Positions 11,995 through 22,410 of a stretch of DNA of 64,000 nucleotides are shown one piece after another. The notes beneath the pieces were generated by a model, which was given only the letters and a program-made list of their open reading frames with translations, searched no databases and was not told the DNA's origin. The position numbers and the translations under genes are program-made. Source of the DNA: Brachycybe producta (lineage: Eukaryota > Arthropoda > Diplopoda > Playtdesmida > Andrognathidae); contig JAUPFP010000004.1 in NCBI GenBank assembly GCA_036925085.1, forward strand, positions 9,088,938-9,152,937. The letters run 5' to 3'. The stretch's first letter is position 1. Every line of letters begins with the position of its first letter.

Positions 11995-12539
11995 CAAGTA
12001 TCGACGAACCTGCATCTGTCTCGCCTGTCTAAACATTGTTTTCAGCTACAGCTACGATCTACGAAATATCTGAGAGAACGACCCCGGCACCGTTGGACTC
12101 AGGTGGTATATCACAATCCCTCGCTTAACTAAAGCGGTACCCGCTCTAGTCAAGAGAGTCTACAACCTGAGCCCCATAACAAGAGCTCTACATTGTTACA
12201 AAGTGCTGCAAGATGCATTGTCAATATATAATTACAAAAAAAAATAACATGCATTGCAAATATAAAGAAAAAATATAATGCAGTCATGCAAATTTAAACC
12301 CAACATTTATTAATGACGTCATCAGGTTCCAGTGTTCGAGTAAAAAAAGTTTCAATTTTTTTAATAAATTTTTCAGTCAAGATTTTCGAAGATCTTATTT
12401 TTGAAATAACTAGATTAATATAGACTATAGGGTGGTTGAAGTTGCTGTGACTTCCAACACAATGATTGTTAAAACAATGCAGTGTTCTGGATCCATTGCA
12501 TTAAAAATGAAAGTGACCATCGAATACATAGTGATGGGC

Positions 12540-13655
12540 AATTTCATGAAATTTATTTTGTTGAAATATTTCATGAAATTTTATTTTGTCGAAATATTTC
12601 ATGAAATTTTATTTTGTCGAAATATTTCATGAATTTTTATTTTGTCGAAATATTTCATGAAATTTTATTTTGTCGAAATATTTCATGAAATTTATTTTGT
12701 TGAAATATTTCATGAAATTTATTTTGTTGAAATATTTCATGAAATTTATTTTGTTGAAATATTTCATTAAATTTATTTTGTTGAAATATTTCATTAAATT
12801 TATTTTGTTGAAATATTTGATGAAATTTATTTTGTCAAAATATCTCATGAAATTTATTTTGTCGAAATATTGCATAAAATTTATTTTGTCGAAATATTTA
12901 TGAAATTTTATTTTGTTGAAATATTTCATGAAATTTTATTTTGTCGAAATATTTATGAAATTTTATTTTGTTGAAATATTTCATGAAATTTTATTTTGTC
13001 GAAAATATTTATGAAATTTTATTTTGTCGAAAATATTTATGAAATTTTATTTTGTCGAAAATATTTATGAAATTTTATTTTGTCGAAAATATTTATGAAA
13101 TTTTATTTTGTCGAAAATATTTATGAAATTTTATTTTGTCGAAATATTTCATGAAATTTTATTTTGTCGAAATATTTCATGAAATTTTATTTTGTCGAAA
13201 TATTTCATGAATTTTATTTTGTCGAAATATTTCATGAAATTTTATTTTGTCGAAATATTTGATGAAATGTATTTGGTTGAAATATTTCATGAAATTTATT
13301 TTGTTGAAATATTTCATGAAATTTTTTTGTTGAAATATTTCATGAAAGTTATTTTCTTGAAATATTTCATGAAATTTATTTTGTTGAAATATTTCATGAA
13401 ATTTATTTTCTTGAAATATTTCATGAAATTTATTTTCTTGAAATATTTCATGAAATTTATTTTCTTGAAATATTTCATGAAATTCATTTTCTTGAAATAT
13501 TTCATGAAATTTATTTTCTTGAAATATTTCATGACATTTATTTTGTTTGAAATATTTCATGACATTTATTTTGTTTGAAGTATTTCATGACATTTATTTT
13601 GTTTGAAATATTTGATGAATTTTATTTTGTTAAAATATTTCATGAAATTTATGAA
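12540..13655. repeat. 27-28 bp tandem array
   Basis: About 40 units of the type GAAATATTTCATGAAATTT followed by ATTTTGTC/TTG. Subfamilies are ordered: GTCG-type first, GTTG-type, a block with GAAAATATTTATG, then TTCTTG-type at 13340-13530. Each unit holds GAAATATTTC, so both strands translate to repetitive open frames without biological meaning. The unit resembles the element's own terminus. Confidence 0.95.
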
Positions 13656-13808
13656 AAGTTGCGAAATAGATTGAAAAGTTGTAAAATTAATAGAAAATCC
13701 ATTAAATAAAACTAAGCTAATTGCATCAGTTTACATTATACTAATGGTATATATGATTATTTTTCACATATTGTGTGACTAATAATGATTGTAGAATACT
13801 TAGACTAA

Positions 13809-14279
13809 AGCCCCATTTACACCTACAATTTTTACTTACATTTTTGTGTCAATTAAATGATGAATGTTTTCGTGAATGATTTGGTACATAAAATGTATAA
13901 ATTAATTTGTAAGTATCAATCGCCAGTTATACACAAGTAAAAGTATTCGAACATTTTTACTTGTACAAAGTGCGCAGAACAGTGCGTAGTGTGACAGTTT
14001 ATAGTATATATTAGACAAGAGACAAGAGAATTGGAAAGAGTTGTGCTAAATATATTGCAGAGTGCATCGTATAAAGCTTTGTAAATTACATAAGAATGAT
14101 GTTGGTAATGAGAAAGCACTCTAGTAGATGTGATCATTTAAGAAAAAATAGAACATTTTCTCAATTAATGCAACTTTGAACAAATAATTTAACATTCACA
14201 TTATTGTACACATGCATCCTCGCATTTTTAAATTCATTTATAAATTTATTTAAGACGTAATTGTAGGTGTAAATAGGCT
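13809..14279. mobile_element. HM foldback a
   Basis: AGCCCCATTTACACCTACAA at the left and TTGTAGGTGTAAATAGGCT at the right, flanked by exact TAA duplications (13806-13808, 14280-14282). Nested in the composite hAT element. Confidence 0.88.
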
Positions 14280-14397
14280 TAAGAGTATTTGAACAGTAAA
14301 AAAAATTCCATTTATTCAAAAATGATTGAAGAAAATAAAACAGATTCTAAAAACTTCGACAAAAAATGGACACAAAAATGACACAAATGGTAAAACA

Positions 14398-14892
14398 TTA
14401 TATATATATGTTTATTAAGCCAGGTCTCTGTGTTTTTTCTCAAGGTCAACTATATGTTGCACTCTCCCCATCCAAGAACCCCATGATATTAAATTGGAGA
14501 GGGGAAAAGGTTGGAAAGTGTAGAGGGGAGGGGGAGAGAAACGTGGAGGGAGAAAAAAAAGGGGGAGGGGTGACTGAAATTGAAATGAAAGGAGTAAAAA
14601 AGGAACAAATGATACACATGCGCACACCAGAGAAAATGAAAAACTCGTTTTCTCTTTCAAATATAAAAAGGGGAGGGGATAATAGTAGCAAAATTAAACT
14701 AGAATTTATCATTGGCAACTGTGCCCAGCATTAGAATTTCTTTTCCTCTGCCCTTTTATGAACGTCATCAATTTCTAATTGGTTTGTTACTTGGTCTGAC
14801 GTCATAAAAGGGCGGAGGAAAAGAAATTCTAATGCTGGGCACAATTGCCTGTGAATTTTTCTCCCGTCATTTATAACGGGTTACCCCACTAG
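14398..14892 (+). mobile_element. Helitron C
   Basis: Same body as Helitron B (CAAGGTCAACTATATGTTGC, GTGACTGAAATTGAAATGAA). Ends with hairpin CCCGTCATTTATAACGGG, TTACCCCA and CTAG at 14889-14892 followed by T. It has the M8 short palindrome at about 14710-14852. Confidence 0.82.
14710..14852. repeat. M8 short form inside Helitron C
   Basis: Left arm is slightly decayed (TGGCAACTGTGCCCAGC), right arm intact (GCTGGGCACAATTGCCTGTG). Confidence 0.83.
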
Positions 14893-15070
14893 TGTTTAAA
14901 ATACTCCTCCTATGAACCAATTACAATCGCCATTTTTTTCGTTTATGGTTTTAGTATTTGGAAACAGGTTGTTAAAAATAAATTTCACATTTTTTTTTTA
15001 ATATTTCAAACTTATATCAAGTGAAATATTTCAATGACACATCACTACGAATACACCGCATGTGCAGTTG

Positions 15071-15774
15071 AGTAGCATTTTTCTATTGAGCCCGTAGACC
15101 TGATGTTAAAGAAAAAACGTTAATTCTTAAAATTTACAGTGGCGGCAATATGTCGATTTTTTATATTTAAAGTTGCAATGTGCACCTTAAATATATGCTA
15201 ATCTAGTGATAGATAAGTGTGGTTCTATTTCTAAAAAAATATTTCAAAATCGCGAATTTGTAACTCTTAAGTTAAACTCCATTGAGTACGCGCTCGTAAG
15301 AAAAAAAAATCTATTAAAAATTTGAAAAAAAATACGTAAAAATAATTTGAAAAAAAAAACACAATTAAACAACAGTAAAGCCAACACATTGGCGCACATG
15401 CTGAATTTTTTCTGGTTTTTATAAAATTATTTTTACGTATTTTTACCAATTGATGTTTTTTTACTCAATGGAGTTTAACATAAGAGTTAGAAATTCGCGA
15501 TTTTGAAATATTTTTTAGAAATAGAACCACACTTACCAATTTTTTTATTATTCTATCACTAGATCAGCATATATTTAAGATGCACATTGCACTTAGAACA
15601 ATCAAAATCGTACAAATTTAAATATGAAAAATAAACATATTGCCGCCGCGACTGTGTATTTTAAAAATTAACGTTTCTTCTTTTAACAGCGGGTCTATGC
15701 GCTCAATAAAAAAAAACAATGCTAGCGCTCTTTGCGGAGATTTTTCGAAGTAATTTTATGATGTAGCCTTTTAA
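15071..15774. repeat. FB1 copy
   Basis: Left arm starts at AGCATTTTTCTATTGAGCCC; right arm is complete to GATGTAGCCTTTTAA. The loop has AAGCCAACACATTGGCGCAC. Confidence 0.87.
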
Positions 15775-16262
15775 GCCAAATAAATAGAATGGGAATTATT
15801 CAAATTAGATAAATTCTTTTTTTTTTCTGTCTTTTATTTTTTTCTGCGTGTGTGACCTTAGCCTAAATCTTGTAGCAGAATCTGTAAGCATCCAACCTGG
15901 CTTCTTCATTTTTTTTGATAAATAAAGTGATTGCTTGCACTATAAAGTAGTTTATATATTGTACTAAGCCTCATTTAATCAATTAGATTAAAAGCTTCTG
16001 AAGTGACGAGGAGAGTTTCAATATAATTTTTTTTATTGTTTTAAAAAAAAATTACAAGAATTAAAAAATGGTTATTTGACAGTTTCAAATGGAAGTTCAC
16101 AACAAAACTGACAAGAGAATAAAGTTTCGTTGTTAAAAAACAAAACGAAAAATGTTTGTGCGGCGTTGCTTTGCCTATAGGCTAATTAGAGACTCCAGGT
16201 TTTTTTTTAAAGATTCTAGAGAAACTTGCAATGTAGAGAGACAAAGACACCAATATAGGTTT
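15775..16262. other. AT-rich spacer, nothing recognised
   Basis: T and A runs; no gene supported. Confidence 0.45.
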
Positions 16263-16660
16263 GTACGGAGCCCTCTAAAGGACATGCGAATTTTTTTTTT
16301 TAAATCTCGACATTTCCACTTTTTCCAGAATCTCGACATTTCGACTTTTAATCTCTTTTATTCGGTGATGTTAATTATGCCATGTTGTGCGCACCATATT
16401 CTAATAATGAAATTATTGCAAGCGCCCTCTTGTAACAACAGCAATAATTTAATTATTAAGAGTATGGTGCGCACAACATGGCATAATTAACATACCCGAA
16501 TAAAAGAGATTAAAAGTCGATATTTCGAGATTAATGTCGATATTTCGAGATTAATGTCGAGATTTCGAGATTTAAAGTCCAAATTTCGAGATTTTGAAAA
16601 ATGTCGAAATGTCGAGATTTTAAAAAAAAAAATCTCGCCTGTCCTTTACAGGGCTCCGTA
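16263..16660. repeat. FB3 copy 1
   Basis: TACGGAGCCCTCTAAAGGAC at the left and GTCCTTTACAGGGCTCCGTA at the right. GGTTTG lies directly outside both ends, a possible 6-bp duplication. The centre is a second perfect hairpin, GTTAATTATGCCATGTTGTG with its complement, and the flanks are TTTCGAGATT repeats. Confidence 0.88.
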
Positions 16661-17179
16661 GGTTTGAGAAAAATTGCTTTAAAAAACGGCATTTTTCAGA
16701 TCTAATTGATGTTGGCAGCATGTCATTTTGAAGCTAGAGAATTAACTAACTACTTGTATTTTTTTTTCTCTCTCTCTCTACCCACATGTTTTCTCAATTC
16801 CACTTGACACGTTTTCACTTTAAACCATTAGATTTTTGTTTTTAAAAGTCATCAAGATTGAGGTTTTTTTTTTAAAAAAAAGCTACTGAATCTTCACGAA
16901 AAAAGAAAAAAAAAATAGGCCTATACTTATTTTTTGACAATTAAATGTAGCAACTTTTTTTATACAAAATATAGAACTTGAAAGATATGCTTCTTTTGAC
17001 ATTGATGTACTCTGTAATTGCTTTTAATTAAATAACTATAGTAACAATTAAAACTGTTTCTTAAACTTTTAAAATGATTTTTCTTAAAAAAAAATACAAA
17101 CATCCATTTGCATTAAAAATGTAACAATGAAAGAAAGAAAATTCATAAGTTAGATATTTGAGTGGTAATAATACTATGA
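16661..17179. other. AT-rich spacer, nothing recognised
   Basis: Homopolymer-rich; a CTCTCTCTCT patch at about 16768-16779. No gene supported. Confidence 0.45.
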
Positions 17180-17976
17180 TTAAGAGGCTACATCATGAAA
17201 ATACTTCGAAAAATCTCCGCAAAGAGCGCTAGCATCGTTTTTTTTATTGAGCCCATAGACCCATATAGTTAAAGAAAAATGTTAATTTTTAAAGTACACA
17301 ATCGCGGCGATATGTTTATTTTTCATATTTTGTTGTCCAATAAAGTGCAATGTGCACCTTAAATATATGCCGATCGAGTATTTAAATGACAAAAAAATTG
17401 GTAAGTGCGCTTCTATTTAAAAAAAAATATTTCAAAATCGCGAATTTCTAACTCTTATGTTAAACTCCATTGAATACGCAAAAATAAGAAAAAAAAAATC
17501 ATCCATTAAAATGCTCGTAAAAATACCTAAAAATAATTTTTAAAAACCAGAAGTAATACACAGTGAAGCCAACACATTGGCGCACGTGCTGATTTTCTTT
17601 CTGGTTTTTTAAAATTATTTTTACGTATTTTTACGAGCAATTTTAATGGATGTTGTTTTATTTGGGCGTACTCAATGGAGTTTAAGTTAGAAATTCGCGA
17701 TTTTGAAATATTTTTTAAAAATAGAAGCACACTTACCAATTTTTTGTCATTCTTTTACTAGATCAGCATACTGTATATTTAAGGTGCATATTGCACTATG
17801 AAGCATCAAAATTGGACAACTTTAAATATGAAAAATAAACCTATTGCAGCCGTGACTGTGCATTTTAAAAATTAAACGTTTCTTCTTTAACATTAGGTCT
17901 ATGGACTCAATAGAAAAACGATGCTAGCGCTCTTTGTGGAGATTTTTCGAAGTAATTTTGTGTTGTAGCCTCTTAA
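17180..17976. mobile_element. FB1 reference copy (complete)
   Basis: TTAAGAGGCTACATC at the left, TTGTAGCCTCTTAA at the right, so the duplication is TTAA (17180-17183, 17973-17976). The two arms of about 390 bp pair along nearly their whole length, leaving a loop around CACATTGGCGCACG. No frame for a transposase. TTAA targets are used by piggyBac, Kolobok and Sola3 groups; the terminus alone does not decide which moved it. Confidence 0.9.
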
Positions 17977-18051
17977 GATATTTTTGATGATGATAATGAT
18001 TATTATATTGTGAGCTTTTGACATCAACCCATTTTTATTACCAACCATTAG

Positions 18052-18300
18052 ATGACATTTTCCACATTTGGTTTCTTCTCTGAGCAGTATGACACCTGCA
18101 CAGAGAAGATCCGAGCTGTAGAGAGAGCTGGATGGAGACAGATTGTAGTCACTCTTCTGCATGAGGGTGAAATCGATGCAGGAGAGTGGCGGCCATCTCT
18201 CTCTCTCTTCCGGTTGATGCTGATATACATCTTCTCCATCGGTATACCGACAAGAGAAGATGTTGTAGCTGCTGAGAATCGTATAGCTCCTGCCCTATGA
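18052..18300 (+). pseudogene. 82-aa frame related to 54861-55046, unknown
   Basis: The frame encodes 82 residues with TEKIR at about 19-23, AGW at 27-29, LLHEGEI at about 36-42 and WRPSLSL at about 47-53. The frame at 54861-55046 (minus) keeps TEKIR, AGW, LLH-GEI, W-PS-SL and LIYI at the same spacing, and several differences between the two are synonymous. It lies antisense to and downstream of an LTR-like promoter. Function unknown; it could be a remnant of an element-encoded protein or a by-product of ordinary DNA similarity, as changes at first and second codon positions are also common. Confidence 0.35.
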
Positions 18301-18695
18301 AACCTCCGGCCTCTTAAGAGAAGTTAGTTACATATAAACAGAAGGACAACGCTGTTTATTATTACAACACTTTTATTCATCACTTGTAAGAAACACAGAA
18401 TACAAGGATGAATATTAATAATACTAATAATACTAACGGTAAATCCTCAGGCCCATGATTCGGAATGATATCTCGTAATACAGGCAAAGGAAAGAACTGA
18501 GGAACAAAGAGGAACACGGTCCTTTTATACCTTGGACCTGTGTACACCTGCGAGGTGTAACCAGGTCCAAGTGACCATGGTCCTTTATGTATCAATCCGC
18601 CGCTTGGGCATGAGTCAGAAAGGAGGGAGGGACAGTTGAGAGTTTTATCCCCCGGGCTATGGTTTTGGCGGGATCACGATTTACAGGGTGTTACA
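18301..18695 (-). mobile_element. LTR-like end of a retroelement
   Basis: Read on the minus strand it starts TGTAACACCCTGTAAATC, like the solo LTR at 11642, with TATAAAAGG (18523-18529) and poly(A) signals (18372-18377, 18354-18359) in order. The 3' boundary is not resolved: similarity to 54684-55060 continues into the antisense frame. Confidence 0.7.
18523..18529 (-). promoter_or_regulatory. LTR TATA box
   Basis: TATAAAAGG on the minus strand, preceded by a GGTCC/GGACC-rich palindromic stretch, in the same place as in the 11.6-kb LTR. Confidence 0.6.
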
Positions 18696-18739
18696 ATATA
18701 ATTAGTTGTTTTCAAAATAAATTTTGTTGAAATATTATG

Positions 18740-19330
18740 AAGACTTACCCAACGATTGCTAAAATAATTTCTAAAATTAAAAATAAGATATTAAAATTAT
18801 AAAAAACTTAAAAATGGAGTGACTGTTTCACGAGTCACCAAACAACGCCATTTTAAATTTCTAAAAAAGAAAGCCCCCCCAAATTTAGTGGTAAATGTTG
18901 TAACCTCACAATTCCTAAAATTCTGTGATCAAATACATGTATTCTCCCTAGTCATATTCAACTCAATGCAACTTTATAATCAACTCGAGAGCCACGTGGC
19001 AGGTGGGGATAATTCCAATATGAAATCCATAGTATTTTGAAATGAATGGGAAATACATGTATTTGAATTGGGAGTTAAAAGTAATGTGAGGTGACAACAC
19101 AGGCAAAAGGCTTAAATAACGATATATCGATATTTTTCGAGTAGAGGAGTATACTTTTTAGTGCTTTAGTTCCGATTCATGTTGTTTGGTGGCACATCTA
19201 TCTGAAATTGCAAGTTTAAATCAAATATCAATTCATTTTGAAGTTTTTTTTTAAATTAAGAAGGTATTTAAAAAAATAAACATCATTTTTACAATCAAAA
19301 GGTCTCTTCATAATTTTAAGTAGAAATTTC
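18740..19330. repeat. FB5 copy 2
   Basis: AAGACTTACCCAACGATTGC at the left, with inner CAAATACATGTATTC and its complement AAATACATGTATTTG. The right arm drifts out after 19290. Confidence 0.75.
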
Positions 19331-19438
19331 TAGAAGATTAAATAATGGTCTCTTTAACAGTTTTTTTAAGGTTAGGATTCGAAAGATTTGAAAGACGAAA
19401 AAAGGGTGAAGATTCGAGTTTTCGAATCTCAAATATTA

Positions 19439-19443
19439 TTATA

Positions 19444-19506
<63 letters not shown>

Positions 19507-19572
19507 ATGTATATATGTATATGTATATATGTATATATGTATATGTATATATGTATATATGTATATGTATAC

Positions 19573-19603
<31 letters not shown>

Positions 19604-19715
19604 TGTAATATATGTATGTGTATGTATATGTATGTATATATATGTGTATGTATATGTATGTATATATATGTATTTGTATATATGTATATATGTATATATA
19701 TGTATATATATATAT
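19439..19715. repeat. (TA)n/(TATATG)n microsatellite
   Basis: Almost uninterrupted alternating purine-pyrimidine tract. Open frames here are pure low complexity. Confidence 0.97.
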
Positions 19716-20105
19716 GGGGCGACTGAATAAGCGCCAAATTGAACAAACGCCAAACTGAATAACCGCCAAATTTTTGGCTTTTATTCAGTTTGGCGTTTCT
19801 TCCATTTGGCGCTTATTCATTTTGGCGTTTGTTCCATTTGGCGTTTATTCAGTTTGGCGGTTATTCAGGTTTTTTGTAAATTCTGATGGTCCAAATATTG
19901 TGAGCTTTTATAGACGTCAGACTGTGCAGATTTACAGCTAACCTAACCTAACCTAACCAAACCTAACCTAACCAATCCTAACCTAACCATGTGTTTATCA
20001 CACTTTGGCGGTTATTCAGTTTGGCGCTTGTTCAGTTTGGCGTTTGTTCCATTTGGCGCTTATTCAGTTTGGCGCTTATTCAATTTGGCGCTTGATCAGC
20101 GCCAC
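19716..20105. mobile_element. TTTGGCG foldback element
   Basis: Left end GGCGACTGAATAAGCGCC, right-end complement GGTGGCGCTGATCAAGCGCC. Between them are units such as GCGCCAAATTGAATAA facing TTTGGCGCTTATTCAG. A CCTAACCTAACC block (19938-19986) sits inside. TATA sequence continues on both sides, so it inserted into the microsatellite. Confidence 0.75.
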
Positions 20106-20156
20106 CATATATATGTATATATGTATATATATGTGTATATGTATGTATATGTATGT

Positions 20157-20190
<34 letters not shown>

Positions 20191-20207
20191 ATATGTTTAT
20201 GTATATA
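20106..20207. repeat. TATATG microsatellite, right part
   Basis: Continuation of the tract left of the TTTGGCG element. Confidence 0.93.
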
Positions 20208-20593
20208 AAAGGTTGGAAAGAGTAGAGGGGGAGAGAGAAACGTGGAGGATAAAAAAGTGGGAGGGGGTGACTGAAATTGAAATGAAGGAGTAAAAAAGGA
20301 ACAAACGACGCACATGCGCACACCAGAGAAAATGAATAACTCATTTTCTCTTTCAAATATAAAAAGGGGAGGGGATAATAGTAGCAAAATTAAACTACAG
20401 TTTATCACAGGCAATTGTGCAAAGCATTAGAATTTCTTTTGCTCAGCCCTTTTATGAACGTCATCGATTTCTAATTGGGTTTGTTACTTGCAAGGTCTGA
20501 CGTCATAAAACGGCGGAGGAAAAGAAATTCTAATGCTGGGCACAATTGCCTGTGAATTTTGCTCCCGTCATTTATGACAGGTTACCCCACTAG
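20208..20593 (+). mobile_element. Helitron D, 5'-truncated
   Basis: Body from GGTTGGAAAGAGTAGAGG onward matches Helitrons B and C. Ends CCCCACTAG at 20593, followed by T. Contains the M8 short palindrome. Confidence 0.8.
20405..20553. repeat. M8 short form inside Helitron D
   Basis: CACAGGCAATTGTGCAAAGC to GCTGGGCACAATTGCCTGTG. Confidence 0.85.
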
Positions 20594-20635
20594 TTTTTCA
20601 AGATTCAAGGATTCGAGTGTCCCATTCCTACTTTT

Positions 20636-21148
20636 TTATGATCCATCATCCGTCATTGTATTATGAGACCAACTTTGACTTCCTTACCACCCAATAAATA
20701 CCTAAAAAAATCAGATTTGATGAGAAATTGCCAAATAAATAATAACTCTTGTTCTTTCTTTTCTACTTACCAGACCATAACAAATAATACAGTTGTAGAC
20801 TGAACTACAAAAGCCTTATTTTAAAAAAAATGAGATTCAATTAGACTAAATATGTATTTATGCAACATGAAATGGTTTTCTCAATCAAATTAGATGATTA
20901 AACCATGCGTGCACTAGTAATCAGTGTTTTGTTAAATATATATCGAGGAGAGAGCCGCTTATAGATATTTGCTGATGTCAATCATTTAAGATTTTTTTTA
21001 GCTTATAAATTTTGAGAGAAAAAAAATGTCGATGCTCTCACGTCATTATTAATAATAATAATGAATTGAATTTGTTTTAATTTTTTTGTATGCTCGTAAC
21101 TTTATTATTAATTCAATTACATAGCATCTTAATTCCCCCTGATGGTAA
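20636..21148. other. AT-rich spacer, nothing recognised
   Basis: No gene supported on either strand. Confidence 0.45.
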
Positions 21149-21539
21149 CTCTACCTTGCAGTGGTGGGGGGGGGGGTGGGCTTGCATAATCTGACGACCT
21201 CGAGAGCTATACCGGCAGTAGCATAGCTACCAGTAGGGCCACCCAAGCCCGGCAGGTCTTTGTGAGGTAGGAGTTAGACTAAGAGAGATACCTAGGAGAA
21301 GATAACTCAGATACAAATCCCTGGTAGAGGGCAGCAGCTCAATCAGTACTAGAAGGCATAATTCAACTGATGAAGGATTGGCTTCAAACCAGATGAATAC
21401 AAGTGAGATCACAATGATTAGAGGGTTGTATTCCTGTGATGAAGAAGGGGCAAGGGGAAACCACTGCATAAATTTTCCAAGTAAACGGCAAATACAATGG
21501 CTGTGGAACCAGTCCAAGGACTGAATGACAAGAAGAAGA
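21149..21539 (+). mobile_element. Retroposon R1, copy 1
   Basis: 391 bp from CTCTACCTTGCAGTGG to GACAAGAAGAAG. The second copy (35051-35870) has the same ends and a target duplication, which identifies R1 as an inserted unit, probably a SINE or a short non-LTR element tail. No tRNA-type promoter boxes recognised. Confidence 0.75.
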
Positions 21540-21574
21540 GCATCGTAATTATGATGCAGATCGCTATACATGTA

Positions 21575-21759
21575 TGTGTTACCGGCAATGTATGAAATGT
21601 AGGCATTCTATATAATGGCTAGGAAATCTATTGAATGCTGTTAATAGGGTGTCAAAGTATGAAACGCTTAATGTTTCACACATTTTCTAGGCATTCAACG
21701 CAATGCCTAAAGGCAACAAAGTATAAAATACTTCGGCCAATGACGTTCTTATTTACACC
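21575..21759. repeat. AGGCATT palindromic flank, left
   Basis: Words such as TTTCTAGGCATTCAA and CAATGCCTAAAGG occur here; their complements lie at 22260-22405. Together they frame the CCTAA array. Confidence 0.6.
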
Positions 21760-22225
21760 TAACGTAACGTAAACCAACCCAACCTAACGTAACCTAACCC
21801 AACCTAACCTAACCTAACCTAACCCAACCTAACGTAACCTAACCCAACCTAACGTAACCTAACCCAACCTAACGTAACCTAACGTAACCCAACCTAACTG
21901 AAGCCAACCTAACCCAACGTAACGTAACCTAACCCAACCTAACGTAACCTAACCCAACCTAACGTAACCTAACCCAACCTAACGTAACCTAACCCAACCT
22001 AACGTAACCCAACCCAACTCAACGTAACCCAACCCAACGTAACCCAACCCGACCCAACGTAACCCAACCCAACCTAACGTAACCAACCCAACCTAATGTA
22101 ACCCAACCTAACGTAACCTAACCCAACCTAACGTAACCTAACCCAACCTAACGTAACCTAACCCAACCTAACGTAACCTAACCCAACCTAACGTAACCTA
22201 ACCCAACCGAAGCCAACCTAATCCT
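21760..22225. repeat. Telomere-like CCTAA/CGTAA/CCCAA array
   Basis: About 90 five-base units. Pure CCTAA runs are short; the main pattern is a 20-bp higher-order unit, CCTAACCCAACCTAACGTAA, repeated many times. Arthropod telomeres are CCTAA on this strand, so this may be an old interstitial telomere block or a satellite grown from one. Confidence 0.9.
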
Positions 22226-22410
22226 AACCTCCATGACTCTCTTTACATACTTTGCCAAAATATTACTTGTTCTGTTATATACAATGCCTAGAGAAAGTAT
22301 ATTGTATGTTAAAATAGACATTTCATACATTGCCTAAAAACGTCACACATTCTATACATTCTCTAGGCATTATTATGTACAATTCCTGCATTTCACACGT
22401 TGCCTGTAAG
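22226..22410. repeat. AGGCATT palindromic flank, right
   Basis: ACAATGCCTAGAGAAAG and ATTCTCTAGGCATT face the left flank in the opposite sense. Confidence 0.6.

Larger units (their letters stand above)
11642..12200 (+). mobile_element. Solo LTR
   Basis: Begins TGTAACACCCTG and ends CATTGTTACA (TG...CA, with 7-bp inverted TGTAACA/TGTTACA), flanked by exact 4-bp duplications AAGT at 11638-11641 and 12201-12204. Length 559 bp. It has a promoter TATA box and a poly(A) signal in the right order. No gag, pol, primer site or second LTR is nearby, so it is a recombination remnant. The 4-bp duplication suits Ty3/gypsy-type integration but does not prove it. A related end is at 18695. Confidence 0.92.
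11563..12300. repeat. Dispersed repeat interrupted by an LTR
   Basis: 11563-11641 and 12201-12300 are the two halves of a sequence also found inside the mariner MITE (4030-4135, 4318-4370), including ACTCTGCAAGCAGC, CAGAGGGACCTTAAG and GATGCATTGTCAAT. The halves are split by the solo LTR. Confidence 0.8.
12529..15047. mobile_element. Composite non-autonomous hAT element
   Basis: Left end TAGTGATGGGCAATTTCATG, right end complement TAGTGATGTGTCATTGAAAT, flanked by exact 8-bp duplications CGAATACA at 12521-12528 and 15048-15055. TAGTG fits the hAT terminal pattern (YARNG) and hAT makes 8-bp duplications. The 2.5-kb interior is a tandem array, an HM foldback and Helitron C; no transposase frame. 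Confidence 0.88.
19353..20635. repeat. GATTCGA repeat split by a composite insert
   Basis: 19353-19437 (TTTTTTAAGGTTAGGATTCG ... TTTTCGAATCTCAAATATT) and 20595-20635 (TTTTTCAAGATTCAAGG ... GTGTCCCATTCCTAC) join seamlessly in the copy at 57845-57960. The 1.15 kb between them is inserted: TATATG tract, TTTGGCG element, second tract and Helitron D. Confidence 0.75.

Noticed and set aside
12540..13655. CRISPR-like regular array
   Set aside because: Units are contiguous with no unique spacers, lie in a metazoan hAT element and vary along the array as a minisatellite does.
19345..19769. Overlapping open frames rich in Tyr, Ile, Met, Cys
   Set aside because: They come from the TATATG microsatellite.
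21760..22225. True chromosome end
   Set aside because: The array is degenerate and has unique and repeat sequence on both sides.
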